DNA of 64,000 nucleotides from JALZKA01 sp963725035 (GTDB taxonomy: Bacteria; Actinomycetota; Thermoleophilia; Solirubrobacterales; 70-9), in the NCBI GenBank assembly GCA_963725035.1, contig CAVRWX010000011.1, positions 186,001 to 250,000 on the forward strand, written 5' to 3'. Shown here one piece after another: positions 26,062 through 33,983 of this stretch. The notes under the pieces were generated by a model that was not told where the DNA came from, did no database searches, and saw only the letters and a list, made by a program, of their open reading frames with translations. Every line of letters starts with the position of its first letter. The first letter of the stretch is position 1. A program made the translations under genes and the position numbers.

Positions 26062-27030
26062 ATGCCCGAAACGGCTCTCCATGCCCCCAAACGCGTTCGC
26101 CTGGCTGCTCCGCGCGGCTATTGCGCGGGCGTCGATCGCGCGGTCGAGACCGTCGAGCGCGCGCTCGACATGCACGGCCCGCCTGTGTATGTCCGGAAGG
26201 AGATCGTCCACAACAAGCACGTGGTCGAGCAGCTCTCCGAGCGCGGCGCGATCTTCGTCGAGGAGGAGACCGAGGTGCCCGAGGGCGAGCTCGTCGTCTT
26301 CTCGGCCCACGGCGTCTCGCCCGCCGTGCACGAGAACGCGGCGGCGCGCCAGCTCCGCACGATCGACGCGACCTGCCCGCTCGTCACCAAGGTCCATGTC
26401 TCGGCTCGCAAGTTCGCCGACCAGGGCTACACGATCATCATGATCGGCCACGCGGGGCACGAGGAGGTCGAGGGGACGATGGGGGAGGCGCCCGAGGCGA
26501 TCACCCTCGTCGAGACGATCGATGACGCGGACTCCGTCGAGGTTCCCGATCCCGAGCACGTCGCCTTCATCACGCAGACCACCCTTTCCGTCGATGAGAC
26601 GGCCGAGATCATCGACCGCCTGCGCGAGCGCTTCCCGAAGATCGTCTCGTCCAAGTCCGAGGACATCTGTTACGCCACGACGAACCGCCAGATCGCGGTC
26701 AAGGAGCTGGCCGCGCAGTGCGACCTGGTCCTGGTCATCGGCTCGACCAACTCGTCGAACTCGAACCGCCTGGTCGAGGTCGCCCGCGACCACGGCGCCG
26801 ACTCGCACTTGATCGACAACGCCTCGCAGGTTCAAGAGGACTGGCTCGAGGGAGCCGAGACCGTCGGTATCACCTCCGGCGCATCCGCGCCCGAGGAGCT
26901 CGTGTCCGAGCTCGTCGAGTTCTTCCGCGACCGCGGCACGGACGACATCGCCGAGCTGAAGACGGTCGACGAGTCAGTCCGGTTCATGCTGCCGAAGAAG
27001 ATCCGCTCCGAGCTCGCCGCCCGCGGCTAG
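26062..27030 (+). CDS. ispH: 4-hydroxy-3-methylbut-2-enyl diphosphate reductase
   Basis: Last enzyme of the MEP isoprenoid pathway: reductive dehydroxylation of HMBPP to IPP and DMAPP using a [4Fe-4S] cluster. The three cluster cysteines are in PRGYCAGVDRAV, DATCPLVTKVH and EDICYATTNRQ. The family residues FSAHGVSP, IGHAGHEEVEGT, QTTLS and GSTNSSNSNRL are all present. 322 residues, standard length. It is transcribed alone from a leaderless-type promoter. As a cytosolic Fe-S enzyme it would depend on the SUF system encoded later in the window. Confidence 0.96.
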   Translation: MPETALHAPKRVRLAAPRGYCAGVDRAVETVERALDMHGPPVYVRKEIVHNKHVVEQLSERGAIFVEEETEVPEGELVVFSAHGVSPAVHENAAARQLRTIDATCPLVTKVHVSARKFADQGYTIIMIGHAGHEEVEGTMGEAPEAITLVETIDDADSVEVPDPEHVAFITQTTLSVDETAEIIDRLRERFPKIVSSKSEDICYATTNRQIAVKELAAQCDLVLVIGSTNSSNSNRLVEVARDHGADSHLIDNASQVQEDWLEGAETVGITSGASAPEELVSELVEFFRDRGTDDIAELKTVDESVRFMLPKKIRSELAARG

Positions 27031-27213
27031 CCGCTGTCGACGCTACGTGGTGCTTATGCGCTTGTGTCATGGAAACGTCACCTGAGTCGTCGCTCAAGTG
27101 AACGTCGCACACCACAGGGCCGAACGTCGTCCAGCGCTCCCCGCCCATGGGATGCAGGGCAATCGAGACGTTCGTTCGTTAGGCGACTTTGGACGCACAA
27201 GCGCTATGTCCCG

Positions 27214-28347
27214 TTATCGGGGAAGCCTTCGTTCAGTGGAGCGGATGTACTTCCGATAGGCGTCGAACTCTCCACGCGTAAGACCCGCGCTTGCCCCAGC
27301 TTTCCGATCGACGGAAGACTTGTGCCGCTCTGAGCGTGCTAAACCCTTCCGTCGATTGACCTCAGCGCGCCGCCTGCGGCGCACCACCAGCTCGCAGCCG
27401 AGGGCGCCGAGCGCCTCACGGAGCTCACCGAGCTGATCTTCGTCGCGCAGGAGGCCGACGATTGCGCCTCCGGAGCCCGTGTAGTTGACCGCGGCTCCCA
27501 GCTCGTGCGCGGCGTCCGCCATCTCCGTGTGGCGCTCGTCCAGGTCGTAGAGGGAGCGGCGGAGCTCCAGGTTTCGCTCCATCAGGATTCCGAGGCCGCC
27601 GGTGTCGCCGGTGAGGAGGGGCTTCAGCGCGGCCCTGGCAAGGCCTGCGATCTCCCGCATCGTCGCGACAACCTCCGTGTCCCCGGCCGTGAAGCGCTCC
27701 CGCATCGCGTTGTGGACATGGCCCGAGTCGGTCGCGGCGTCCGGCCGCCAGGCGACGAACACGTCCGGCAGGCGCGCGGCGTCGAGCGGCTCGACCCGCG
27801 GCCCGCCCTCACGCGCGAGATCGAGATAGACCAGGCCTCCGTAGACCTGCACGACACGGTCGCCCAGGCCCGCCGTGATCCCCAGCTCCTCGCGCTCGGC
27901 CGTGAGCGCGATCGACGGGAGGTCTCGGTCGCCGATCTCGTCACCGAACAGCTCGCCGAGGGCCCTCAGCGTCGCGATGACGATCGCGCTGGAGCCGGCC
28001 AAGCCGACGCCGGGCGGGATGGTCGAGCTCTCGAGCTTGACGCGGGCGTTCGTGCCTTCGTGCTCGGGCCGTTCGGCGACGTATCGCTTGGCGGCCGCCC
28101 ACATGAGGGCCAGTGGTCCCGAGCGCGGGTGGCCTGCATCGTCGGCGAACTGGCCGAAGCGTTCGAATTCGAGCGTCTCGCCATCGGCCTCGAGCCGAAC
28201 GGAGAGCGAGGGCTCTGCCACGACGGTCGCGCTCAGCTCGTCGATCGCGATGCCCACGATCGCGCCGCCGAACGCGTCCGAGGGATTCCCCACGAGCCCG
28301 GCGCGCGCAGGCACCTCGGCGCGTGCGATGCCGGTCGCGTACCTCAC
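27214..28347 (-). CDS. GHMP-family sugar kinase (glucuronokinase-like)
   Basis: ATP-dependent small-molecule kinase of the GHMP family. VPARAGLVGNPSDAFGG is the N-terminal substrate motif, of the form seen in glucuronokinases; PPGVGLAGSSAIVIATLRAL is the ATP-binding loop and YTGSGGAIVGLL the third motif. The domain ends at LGCELVV. The last 55 or so residues are basic and unlike the family; a frame change near 27385 would give VVPQAAR and stop at TGA 27364-27362, so the true end may be there. GTG 28347 overlaps the upstream stop as GTGA. Sugar substrate is not certain. Confidence 0.8.
   Translation of the reverse strand: MRYATGIARAEVPARAGLVGNPSDAFGGAIVGIAIDELSATVVAEPSLSVRLEADGETLEFERFGQFADDAGHPRSGPLALMWAAAKRYVAERPEHEGTNARVKLESSTIPPGVGLAGSSAIVIATLRALGELFGDEIGDRDLPSIALTAEREELGITAGLGDRVVQVYGGLVYLDLAREGGPRVEPLDAARLPDVFVAWRPDAATDSGHVHNAMRERFTAGDTEVVATMREIAGLARAALKPLLTGDTGGLGILMERNLELRRSLYDLDERHTEMADAAHELGAAVNYTGSGGAIVGLLRDEDQLGELREALGALGCELVVRRRRRAEVNRRKGLARSERHKSSVDRKAGASAGLTRGEFDAYRKYIRSTERRLPR
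27307..27356. terminator. 11-bp inverted repeat between ispH and the GHMP kinase
   Basis: ATCGACGGAAG (27307-27317) pairs perfectly with CTTCCGTCGAT (27346-27356) across a 28-nt loop. It sits in the convergent junction, inside the doubtful tail of the kinase frame. The rest of 27031-27306 shows no gene. The hexamer AACGTC or its complement recurs four times between about 27070 and 27180, and GCGCTTGTG (27058-27066) has its inverse at 27196-27204. A bidirectional terminator is possible. Confidence 0.35.
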
Positions 28348-29168
28348 TGCAGGCCCGGCGCGAAGCTGATCGCCCAGATGCGCACGCCGTCGGGCACCTC
28401 GAGCTCCACGCTGTGCGACTCGTGTGGCCCGGAGCCCGCGATCTTCGCCAAGCCGATGGGCGGGACGACGATGTTCTCAGCGGGCTCGCCGTCTACTGCA
28501 ACCCCGATCGAGCCGTCTCCATCCGCCACCACCCAAGCCTCACCCGCGGCGTAGTCGATCATCATCGGCGATCCGCCCGGCTCCGGGCTCCATGGCTCCG
28601 CGGGTGACCCGCCTGGCAGCACCTCGGCGGTCGGCACGGGGACGAGCGCGCCAGGCGCGTCGGTCGGTCGCAGGGGCTCCATCGGCACCGGCAGGTCCAT
28701 GGAAATGTCGCTGAGGCGAAGCTCGTCCTGGATCGCCTCCTCCGTCGCTTGGTACTCGCCCTCACCGTTGTGCGTCCAGCGCAGCGCGCCGCCCTGTCCC
28801 CACAGAAAGAGCGAGGGCCAGCCCTTGCTGCCGTAGTCGTGCCAGATGGCGTAGTCGAGGTCGAGCGCGACCGCATGCTCGATCCCCAGGCGTTCGATCG
28901 CATCGGTCGCGACCGCGGAGTCCGCCGTGAAGGCGAAGCGCGGCGAGTGGATTCCGAGAGTCGTCAACCCGAGCTTCGAGTAGCGCGTGTTCCACTCGGC
29001 GATGTAGGGGAGGGCGCGCACGCTGTTGAGCTGCGTGGGGTCGAAGAAGTGGACGAGCACGGGTCCTGAGGCGCTGAGCGCCGCCATCGTTGGCGGCTCG
29101 TCGCGGTTGAGCCATTTGATCCGACCTGGCAATTCGGGAACGCCGATGTTGTCCCGTTCGGGTCTCAC
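28344..29168 (-). CDS. Thioredoxin-like fold protein lacking the CxxC motif
   Basis: The first 150 residues follow the redoxin/DipZ-type thioredoxin fold (VLVHFFDPTQLNSVRALPYI, AEWNTRYSKLGLTTLGIHSP, GSKGWPSLFLWGQGGALRW). The position of the redox motif reads FFDPTQLNSVRAL, with no Cys at all. A C-terminal beta-rich part ends FAPGLQ. No signal peptide is obvious, so cytosolic location is likely. It is translationally coupled to the GHMP kinase gene, hinting at a non-redox role such as binding. GTG 29168 is chosen; CATACT lies 6 bp upstream. Confidence 0.65.
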   Translation of the reverse strand: MRPERDNIGVPELPGRIKWLNRDEPPTMAALSASGPVLVHFFDPTQLNSVRALPYIAEWNTRYSKLGLTTLGIHSPRFAFTADSAVATDAIERLGIEHAVALDLDYAIWHDYGSKGWPSLFLWGQGGALRWTHNGEGEYQATEEAIQDELRLSDISMDLPVPMEPLRPTDAPGALVPVPTAEVLPGGSPAEPWSPEPGGSPMMIDYAAGEAWVVADGDGSIGVAVDGEPAENIVVPPIGLAKIAGSGPHESHSVELEVPDGVRIWAISFAPGLQ

Positions 29169-29207
29169 GCCGGGAGTATGCTGGAGGCCCCCGCACCCTT
29201 GAACTGA

Positions 29208-29272
29208 TCGGGGTCAGACCCCAAGAATCCGATCTGTCCGAGGCATTTCGAAGTGTTGGGGTCTGACCCCGA
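29208..29272. repeat. Inverted pair of GGGGTCAGACCCC palindromes
   Basis: TCGGGGTCAGACCCCAA (29208-29224) and its exact complement TTGGGGTCTGACCCCGA (29256-29272) form 17-bp perfect arms around a 31-nt centre. Each arm is itself nearly palindromic. The element fills the gap between two divergent genes. It resembles a paired REP/BIME or a tiny MITE. Confidence 0.75.
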
Positions 29273-29289
29273 AGAAGAGGAGAGACACC

Positions 29290-29898
29290 TTGAACCCCAA
29301 CGTCTTTGACCGCATCGAGGAGAGCCGCCGCCGCTGGAACGTGCTCGAGCACCCCTTTTACCAGCGCTGGTCCGAGGGCGAGCTGACCCGCGAGGAGCTC
29401 TCGCGTTACTCCGGCCAGTACCGCCACGCGGTCGAGGCGATCGCCGAGCTGAGCGCCGCTGCTGCCGACGCGCTTCCCGAGCGCGACGAGCTTCGCACCC
29501 ACGCCGCCGAGGAACTCGGCCACATCCGCCTTTGGGACGGCTTCGTCGAGGCCGTGGACGGAGACACCGAGGCTGCCCCGACCGCCGAGACCGCGGATTG
29601 CGTCTCGGACTGGGCGGGTGAGGGCGATGCCCTCGAGCTGCTCTCGCGCCTCTACGCGGTCGAGGCTTCGCAGCCTGCGATCTCGCGGACGAAGCGGGCA
29701 GGCCTGATCGAGCGCTACGGGTTCGAAGAGGGCTCCGGCACCGCTTACTTCCGCGTCCACGAGGGGCGCGACATCGAGCACGCCGCCGAGGTTCGTGAGC
29801 TCATCTCGGAGCTTGCCTCCGACGAGGATGCCGATCGCCTGGTCGCCGCCGCCGAGAGCGCGTACGAGGCCAACTGGCGCCTCCTCGACGGCGTTTAG
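29290..29898 (+). CDS. Heme-oxygenase-like diiron oxidase candidate (CADD/PqqC-TenA superfamily)
   Basis: All-helical protein of 202 residues resembling the heme-oxygenase-like diiron oxidases. Candidate metal ligands occur in family order: Glu/His in THAAEELGHIRLWDGF, Glu in LYAVEASQPAISRTKR and the H-x3-D-x2-H motif in FRVHEGRDIEHA. CADD members make para-aminobenzoate from a tyrosine side chain; PqqC and TenA are relatives with other chemistry, so the reaction is open. TTG 29290 is preceded by AGAGGAGAG. The inverted palindrome pair lies directly upstream. Confidence 0.7.
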   Translation: MNPNVFDRIEESRRRWNVLEHPFYQRWSEGELTREELSRYSGQYRHAVEAIAELSAAAADALPERDELRTHAAEELGHIRLWDGFVEAVDGDTEAAPTAETADCVSDWAGEGDALELLSRLYAVEASQPAISRTKRAGLIERYGFEEGSGTAYFRVHEGRDIEHAAEVRELISELASDEDADRLVAAAESAYEANWRLLDGV

Positions 29899-29903
29899 AG
29901 GCC

Positions 29904-30062
29904 TTGTCGCGCGGGGATCGCGCTCTCGGGATAGTCCTCGGCATCCTGGTCGGGCTGGCGATTGTCGCCGTGTTCGTGTTCGTCTTCTCCGAGGACACGA
30001 TCGACTCGTCGCAGCTCGAGGGGACGAGCGGCGAGCCGGAGCGATCTCAGCCCGATCGTTGA
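29904..30062 (+). CDS. Single-helix membrane microprotein, 52 aa
   Basis: TTG 29904, 5 bp after the previous stop, opens a frame to TGA 30062. The product has a basic start (SRGDRALG), one strong membrane helix (IVLGILVGLAIVAVFVFVF) and a hydrophilic tail (SEDTIDSSQLEG...RSQPDR). This is the pattern of a small type-I-like membrane protein. No family is recognised. It precedes the cupredoxin-like gene and may belong with that membrane cluster. Confidence 0.6.
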   Translation: MSRGDRALGIVLGILVGLAIVAVFVFVFSEDTIDSSQLEGTSGEPERSQPDR

Positions 30063-30098
30063 GCTGCCGTTTAGGACTCGTTACCTAGACTCGCCGCA

Positions 30099-30569
30099 AT
30101 GGAGAACCGGAGGATCCCAGCCCTGCTTGCCCTCGCCGGCATCGTCATCGCGGTGATCGTGTTCTTCTTCGTCGCCAACGACGACACCGCCGACCAGGAG
30201 AGCGAGACGACGCAAACGGCGGCGACCTCGACCACCACGGACGAGACGGGCGATGACGAGGATGAGCCGGATAAGGAGAAACCCGAGAAACCGGCCGAGC
30301 CCGAGGTGCCTCAGCTCGAGATCCGCGATGGCGCGCCGGTCGGTGGCCCGCTGGAGGTCGAAGTGACGGAGGGCGACGAACTTCGGATCGACGTCACGAC
30401 CGATGCACCCGACGAGCTCCATCTCCACACTTACGACGTCTACCTCGACGTTGTGCCCGGCAAGACCAATGAGCTGGTCGTCGAGAGCGCCGACATCGGC
30501 GGCGTGTTCGAGTTGGAATCGCACACGACCGGCGCGCTCCTCGCCGAGATCTCCGTAGTCCCCGGCTAG
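30099..30569 (+). CDS. Membrane-anchored cupredoxin-like domain protein
   Basis: 156 residues: one N-terminal membrane helix (IPALLALAGIVIAVIVFFFV), a Thr-rich then Lys/Glu/Pro-rich linker, and a beta-sandwich domain (LEIRDGAPVGGPLEVEVTEG, ELRIDVTTDAPDELHLHTYD, ending SHTTGALLAEISVVPG). The layout is cupredoxin-like, and HLHTYD plus ESHTTG could bind metal, but the full type-1 copper Cys ligand is absent. ATG 30099 is 7 bp after TAGACT (leaderless). Only 6 bp separate it from the polytopic membrane gene. Confidence 0.7.
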   Translation: MENRRIPALLALAGIVIAVIVFFFVANDDTADQESETTQTAATSTTTDETGDDEDEPDKEKPEKPAEPEVPQLEIRDGAPVGGPLEVEVTEGDELRIDVTTDAPDELHLHTYDVYLDVVPGKTNELVVESADIGGVFELESHTTGALLAEISVVPG

Positions 30570-30575
30570 CCGCTG

Positions 30576-31976
30576 ATGTTCGCGGTGCCGCTCGGGCACG
30601 GGACGCTTGCTCCCAAGGAAGACCTGCCCATCCCGGAGACGTGGTTCGCGTGGGGCGCGGCGATCGTCCTGATCCTCTCGTTCATCGGCCTGTCGATTGC
30701 CTGGGTGAAACCGCGCTTCGAAGAGGACCGCTGGAAGGCCTTCGGGGGCCTTTCACGGGTCCTCGTGAACCCGGTGACCCAGGTCTTGGCGGGCGCGCTG
30801 GGCGTGTTCCTGCTGGGGGTGGTCGTCTGGTCCGGCCTTTACGGGACCGAGAACGAGCGTGCGAACTTCAGCGTCACCTTCGTCTTCGTCACGTTCTGGG
30901 TTTGCGTGCCGGTCGTGAGCATCCTCTTCGGCGACGTCTTTCGCGCGTTCAATCCGTGGCGGGCGATCGGGCGAGCGTTTGGAGGCCTGTTCGGATTGAT
31001 CGCGGGCCGCTCGGCGCCGGCACCCCTGGCCTATCCGGAGAAGCTCGGGCGCTGGCCCGCGGTCGTGGGGTTGGCCGCATTCCTTTGGTTCGAGCTTGCG
31101 TTCGCGGTGCCATTCGAGCCGGTGGTGATCATCAAGCCCGCCGACGTCGCGACCGCGGCTCTGATCTACACCGCGATCACCTTCGTCGGAATGGCCCTCT
31201 TCGGGGTCGAGAAGTGGTGCGAGCGCGGCGAGACCTTCGGGGTCCTCTTCAACATGTTCTCGCGGATTGCGCCCCTGGAGGTGCGCGATGGCACGCTTGG
31301 GAGACGGCCGTGGCTCTCGGGCGCGGTGGGGTGGGGGCTCGTGCCCGGATCGGTCGCCCTGGTGCTCCTCCTCATCGCGGGCACGACTTACGACGGGGCT
31401 GCCGAAGGCGTCCTCGCGGAGCCGATCAAATGGCTCTACGAGCTGATCAACGGCGGTGGCGGCGCCGAGGGAGACGTCTTCGCGAGGCGCCTCACCGCAA
31501 CCGTCTTCATGTTCGTCACCTTCGGGGTCGTCTCCGGCATCTACTGGGGCGGAATCAAGGGGATGGGAACCGAGGGCAGCGGGATGACGACCCGCGATCT
31601 CGGTCGCACGTTCGCCTTCTGCTTCATCCCGATCGCGTTCGCCTACACGTTCGCGCACTACTTCTCGCTGGCCGTGTTCCAGGAGCAGGCGCAGTTCACC
31701 TATCTGCTTTCCGATCCGCTCGGCCAGGGGTCCGACTACTTCGGGACCGCCAGCGGGACCGTCGACTTCGGGGTGATCAGCTCGGAGTTCGTCTGGTACG
31801 TCCAGGTCGGCGCGCTCATCGTCGGCCACGTTGCTGCGCTCGCGATGGGCCACGACAAGGCGCTCGCCGTCTACCAGAACCTGCGCCGCGCGACCCAGTC
31901 GCAGTATTGGATGCTGGCCCTGATGGTGAGCTTCACGGTCCTCGGACTTGCGCTCCTGTCCGCGGCCAACCAATAG
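30576..31976 (+). CDS. Large polytopic membrane protein, related to proteins annotated fenitrothion hydrolase
   Basis: 466 residues with about eleven hydrophobic segments. Conserved-looking features are FGDVFRAFNPWRAIGRAFGG, ALFGVEKWCERGETFGVLFN, FSRIAPL, FAYTFAHYFSLAVFQEQAQF and HVAALAMGHDKALAVYQ. Homologues in databases often carry the name fenitrothion hydrolase, which need not reflect the native role. Several His and acidic residues inside helices could bind metal. It lies between the cupredoxin-like gene and a 47-residue membrane protein, which suggests a multi-subunit membrane complex. Confidence 0.65.
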   Translation: MFAVPLGHGTLAPKEDLPIPETWFAWGAAIVLILSFIGLSIAWVKPRFEEDRWKAFGGLSRVLVNPVTQVLAGALGVFLLGVVVWSGLYGTENERANFSVTFVFVTFWVCVPVVSILFGDVFRAFNPWRAIGRAFGGLFGLIAGRSAPAPLAYPEKLGRWPAVVGLAAFLWFELAFAVPFEPVVIIKPADVATAALIYTAITFVGMALFGVEKWCERGETFGVLFNMFSRIAPLEVRDGTLGRRPWLSGAVGWGLVPGSVALVLLLIAGTTYDGAAEGVLAEPIKWLYELINGGGGAEGDVFARRLTATVFMFVTFGVVSGIYWGGIKGMGTEGSGMTTRDLGRTFAFCFIPIAFAYTFAHYFSLAVFQEQAQFTYLLSDPLGQGSDYFGTASGTVDFGVISSEFVWYVQVGALIVGHVAALAMGHDKALAVYQNLRRATQSQYWMLALMVSFTVLGLALLSAANQ

Positions 31977-32032
31977 GCGTCAGGCAGCGTTCAAGCGCGG
32001 CGTGCTCCGAAAACGGCGGTAGCCTTTGAGGG

Positions 32033-32176
32033 GTGACCGCGTCGCTCCTCATCGCTCACGTCGGACACTGGACGATGTACATCATCTACGCGGTGCCGGT
32101 GATCGTCGTCCTTGCCTCCGTGGTGAAGACGGTGCGCCAAGAGCGCCGCGAGGCACGAGACGGCGCGGACAGCTAG
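32033..32176 (+). CDS. Single-helix membrane microprotein, 47 aa
   Basis: GTG 32033 is 7 bp after TAGCCT (32020-32025), a leaderless pattern; the frame ends at TAG 32176. The product reads TASLLIAHVGHWTMYIIYAV, PVIVVLASVVKTVRQER and a charged tail: an N-terminal His pair, one membrane helix and a basic cytosolic end. The His residues at the membrane edge are unusual for so small a protein and may contribute to metal binding by the neighbouring complex. No family is recognised. Confidence 0.6.
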   Translation: MTASLLIAHVGHWTMYIIYAVPVIVVLASVVKTVRQERREARDGADS

Positions 32177-32185
32177 CGCCTTCAA

Positions 32186-32566
32186 GTGCCCGACTGGACG
32201 AAGAAGAACTTCAACGACGTGCCCGACGTCAGCCCCGAGGGCGTCGACATCGACTGGCGGTTCACCCGCAAGGCCCTGGATTCGCCCGAGCTCGGCGTCA
32301 GTCGCTTCACATACCAGCCGGGCGCCAAGATGCCGTGGGGTCACCGGCACCGCATGCAAGAGGAGGCATACGTCGTGGTCGGGGGTTCAGGCCGAGCCAA
32401 GCTCGACGACGAGATCATCGATCTCTCCGTATGGGACGTGCTCCGCGTCGCGCCGTCTGTCGTCCGCTCATTCGAAGCCGGCCCGGACGGCCTGGATGTG
32501 ATCTGCATCGGCGGCCGGAAGGCCGAGGGGGTCGACGGCCAGCCGGTCGAGGGCTTCTGGGACTGA
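32186..32566 (+). CDS. Cupin-domain protein
   Basis: Small cytosolic beta-barrel protein of 126 residues. The first cupin motif is PWGHRHRMQEEAYVVVGGSG (His, His, Glu metal ligands) and the second motif region is VAPSVVRSFEAGPDGLDVIC, which lacks a clear His. GTG 32186 starts 9 bp after the microprotein stop. Cupins of this size range from isomerases to ligand sensors, so no reaction is assigned. Confidence 0.8.
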   Translation: MPDWTKKNFNDVPDVSPEGVDIDWRFTRKALDSPELGVSRFTYQPGAKMPWGHRHRMQEEAYVVVGGSGRAKLDDEIIDLSVWDVLRVAPSVVRSFEAGPDGLDVICIGGRKAEGVDGQPVEGFWD

Positions 32567-32577
32567 CGTCGGTGACG

Positions 32578-33931
32578 ATGGCCGGCCTAGCCGAACTCTT
32601 GCGTGCCGCCGTCGAGTCGGGCGACTGGTCGGCGCTTCGCGAGCGGATCGACGACGCGGCCGTCCTGGACTCAAGTAGCGAGGCTGGGCGTCGCCAGGTC
32701 GAAGGCGCCGATGCGATCGTGCGCCATCTCTCGGCGCCCGGGCCCGGGGAGGTTCCGGTCTGGGATGCGCAGGAGTGGGAGACGGGGGTCGCGGTGACGT
32801 TCGAATGGCACGGGGAGAACGGCGCGGATCGCCGCCGCTGGTACGTCCGCGCCGGCGAGGACGGGCAGATTGCCGAGATCTGGAGCACTGCGGCGCGTCC
32901 TGAGGAAGCCGGCACGGGCTCAGCGCCATTCCCGCCCGAGGCGCTCTTGAACGAGCTCAGAGCTACCCGAACCACGCCGCTAAGCCACGGCGGCAACTCA
33001 GGCGCCGCGCTTCTAAGGGCTGAGGCTGGCGGTTCGTCGTTCATCCTGAAGCGGGTCGGCGGGGGAGGCTCCGACTGGCTTGCGCGCGCGACAGGAGACG
33101 AGGGCCGGACCGCGCAGCTCTACGAAGTAGGTGCGTTCGAGCGGATGCCGGACTCCATCGGCCACGGCATCGTCGCGGTCGAGCGCGACGGGGATGCGGC
33201 GTGGGTCGCGATGCGCGATGTCAGCGCGATATTGCTGCCCGGCAACGCGCGGCTATCGCGCGAGGAGAGCCGGCGCATCCTCAACGCGGCCGCGGACCTT
33301 CACCGCACATTCCGCGGGAACGCACCGCCTGGAGCTGCAACGCTCGCGGCGCGGGTCGGCATGTCGTCGCCCGCGATCGGCGAGGCCGAGCGGGCCCAGC
33401 CTGACCTCCTCCCGAAGCAGTTCGAGCAGGGCTGGGATGCGTTCGGCGAGCTCGTGTCCGACGGACGTCGCCGACGTCGGTGCTCAGCCTGGCGCGCGAC
33501 CCGCGCCCGCTGGCGCGACGCGCTGGTCGATGCGTACGGCGGCCACGACCCTCATCCACGGCGACCTGCGCGGCGACAACCTCGGCTTCGACGGCGACCG
33601 CCTCGTCCTCATCGACTGGGACCTGGCCGCGGCCGCCACGCCCGGCGTCGAGTTCGCCTGGTATCTCGCCCACTCAGCTCGCAGGATCGACGCCGGGCCA
33701 CGACGAGATCGAAGTCGGACCACGTCGAGAGCGCAGGGCGACGGGTTCTCGCAAGCCGAGCACGAGCTCGGGATGGTGTCGGGTCTCGTGCAGTACGGCT
33801 GGCGGATCGCCCACAGCGCTCGCATTCACACGGACCCGGCCGAGACGGAATGGGGCCGAGCCGAGCTGGGATGGTGGGTGCCCCGCGTTCGACTCGCGCT
33901 CGAGCGAGAGAGCAGCCGGATCTCGACCTGA
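32578..33931 (+). CDS. SnoaL-like plus aminoglycoside-phosphotransferase-like (APH) fusion, frameshifted
   Basis: The first 125 residues (AELLRAAVESGDWSALRERI to DGQIAEIWSTAARP) look like a SnoaL/NTF2-like domain. A kinase-fold part follows: PLSHGGNSGAALLRAEAGGS with SFILKRV, then the catalytic loop LIHGDLRGDNLGFDGD and VLIDWDLAAAATPG of the APH family. The frame changes near 33455-33545 and again near 33690-33720; each half is well preserved, so sequence errors are possible. Small-molecule or antibiotic phosphorylation is a family possibility only. The C terminus reads WWVPRVRLALERE. Confidence 0.65.
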
Positions 33932-33983
33932 TTGCGCGAGCGGAGCGCACGCCGTCCGCATCGCGAGATACTCCACGGCTCAG

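Noticed and set aside
27031..27306. Small RNA or gene between ispH and the GHMP kinase
   Set aside because: No promoter-terminator pair or conserved structure could be defined beyond short repeated hexamers.
29208..29272. Insertion sequence or attC-like integron site
   Set aside because: No transposase or integrase, no flanking direct duplication visible, and no cassette structure.
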